The notes under the pieces are model-generated. The model ran no database searches. It was not told the DNA's origin and saw only the letters and a program-made list of their open reading frames with translations. A DNA stretch of 64,000 nt from Tanypteryx hageni (lineage: Eukaryota; Arthropoda; Insecta; Odonata; Petaluridae): the NCBI GenBank assembly GCA_028673005.1, contig CM054116.1, positions 132,409,547 to 132,473,546 of the forward strand, read 5' to 3'. Position numbers and translations under genes: made by a program. The number at the start of each line of letters is the position of its first letter. The stretch's first letter is position 1. Shown piece by piece: positions 62,843 to 64,000 of the stretch.

Positions 62843-64000
62843 ATGAGCGGGAGAGGTAATTAACTTGTTTTTCACCAATATTATTGAAAATCTGGCATAT
62901 TTCAGAACTCGGAACGTAGCCTAGCTCAGTTGATTAGTGGAATTTTAATTAAATGCATGGTTACTTGTCGTTGCAATCAACGATCGCTATTCTAGCCCTA
63001 ATTTCATCGGTACATTTTGATTCTCTCGTTATCATGCTAGCAAGGTGCTTTACTTTACGATTTGAAACTGGTTCTGATGGATTTTTAACTTACGTTCAAG
63101 TTTTTCCTTTCTCCATATCCAAATCAACTTGGATTTTTTCTTATTCGTTTCCTAGGATCATTTTGCTTATTTGACCTTAGCTGTGTCCGTCCGTCATTCG
63201 AAGCATTCGTCCTCGCTACAAAGACTAACTATTAATGCATACACAACCAGTAAATTACTCATATAATCCTATCTCCTACAACATCTTTCTTAGCTTGAAA
63301 CCATCAAAGTAGGTTTACGGGTTAATACAAAATATAGTTTTAAGAAATTCTTTTCCTTTTGACAATCTTTGAATAGTTCAAAATGTAAAAGAAAGAGCAA
63401 AGCCGTCGACATACGTTAAATCCGAAATTCTTTTCTCATTTGTGTCGGCAGATTTTTATGATGAGTTAGCGAACGATGTTGCCCTAGGGCTGGCAATTTT
63501 TTTATCCTGCCTGCTCCTGGCGTTCTGGGTATGGGAGGTCATTAGGCGGTACTGCGTCGGGCGGCGAAGAAGATGGAATGTTGAAGACGGCGTGCCCGAC
63601 GTGGTGCATGATACCGCCAATTTGCCTGTAAGTATAATACGCGTATACTTGCGATTACATTCTTCTTCTTCTCTTATCGTATAAACCCTTCTAGTGGGTT
63701 ATTTTATGTTGTTATTAACAAAAATGTTTCTGCTCTGATCCGCCTTCGGATCCCAAAGTATCATTTATGTATTTATTTATATATATTGAGAAACTTCGTC
63801 AACCTCACTTCATATCTACATAATTACGTCAACTCATCTTGTTGTTTTCTTATTCAGAATGAAGAGATTCCACGAGGAATCCTCAAAAAACATCAGGACC
63901 AGCAACACGTGAGTGTTTATCACCATGTTCTGATTTTTCTGCATATGCATATTTACTCTGATGCATGAGTGGTGATGGTGCCAGTCATAGATGAAAATCT
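62843..64000 (+). CDS. Membrane/PP1-motif gene, copy 3, exons 1-3 (partial)
   Basis: The visible exons are 62843-62855, 63452-63627 and 63858-63908, with donor and acceptor sites as in the other copies. Exons 1-3 encode the same residues as copy 1, including the membrane helix, the GRRRRW stretch and GILK (63876-63887). Exons 4-6 lie beyond the window, so it is unknown whether this copy has the copy 1 nonsense codon. Intron 2 and the exon flanks are nearly identical to copy 1, while intron 1 upstream of exon 2 is closer to copy 2. Confidence 0.7.
62953..63174 (-). pseudogene. RTE-type LINE fragment in intron 1, unit 3
   Basis: This is the unit 3 paralogue of the antisense RTE fragment. Its left part resembles unit 1 and its right part unit 2, so a conversion boundary falls near 63,060. 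Confidence 0.6.

Larger units (their letters stand above)
60781..64000 (+). repeat. Segmental duplication unit 3 (cut by window edge)
   Basis: The first 690 bases match unit 1 positions 1-690. The rest aligns with both other units. It alternates between stretches closer to unit 2 (about 61,500-62,150 and 63,060-63,400) and stretches closer to unit 1 (about 62,160-63,050 and 63,440-64,000). It also has a private 72-bp deletion near 61,905. It contains exons 1-3 of gene copy 3. Confidence 0.9.

Overview
The window is nuclear DNA of an animal, most likely an insect or other arthropod. It is AT-rich, its genes have GT-AG introns, and it is crowded with hAT, pogo/Tigger, RTE, Jockey-like and Penelope-like relics. 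There are no operons, Shine-Dalgarno sites or CRISPR arrays. The exact group cannot be fixed from the sequence.

Layout: the backbone is a large direct segmental duplication. Unit 1 is about 1-12,333 (continuing left of the window). Unit 2 is about 35,012-47,175. Unit 3 runs from about 60,781 past the right edge. Each unit carries one copy of the same small six-exon gene on the + strand. Only unit 2 has all six exons open. Unit 1 has an in-frame TGA in exon 4, and unit 3 is cut by the window edge after exon 3. I assembled the gene from splice sites, because no single reading frame shows it. It encodes a protein of about 195 aa: a short N-terminus, one membrane anchor, a very basic juxtamembrane stretch, a GILK motif, a KHVRF motif across an exon junction, and an acidic Gly/Ala-rich tail. 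GILK and KHVRF fit the SILK and RVxF docking motifs of protein phosphatase 1 (PP1) regulators. All three copies also have an X-box-like (RFX) sequence about 60 bp before the ATG. I do not recognise the family; a membrane-anchored PP1 adaptor, perhaps in ciliated or sperm cells, is an inference.

Introns of the units hold old insertions shared by paralogues: an RTE fragment in intron 1, a hAT relic with an 8-bp target duplication in intron 3, a pogo-like element, SINE-like B-box repeats, GC-rich repeats and small terminal-inverted-repeat elements. Unit 3 looks like a patchwork of unit 1-like and unit 2-like blocks, which suggests gene conversion.

The spacer at 12.3-35.0 kb holds a hAT relic, a P-like transposase fragment, a GC-rich tandem repeat (16.0-17.7 kb), a 715-bp internally deleted pogo element, a Penelope-like fragment, one hAT inserted inside another hAT (21.9-26.5 kb), a ZBED-type hAT (29.2-31.6 kb), a long hairpin (32.7 kb) and a 1.25-kb TIR element. 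The spacer at 47.2-60.8 kb holds a 5'-truncated RTE between TA microsatellites, a short hAT relic, and a Jockey-like LINE interrupted by a Tigger-like transposon. About 50.4-55.5 kb is AT-rich with nothing I recognise.
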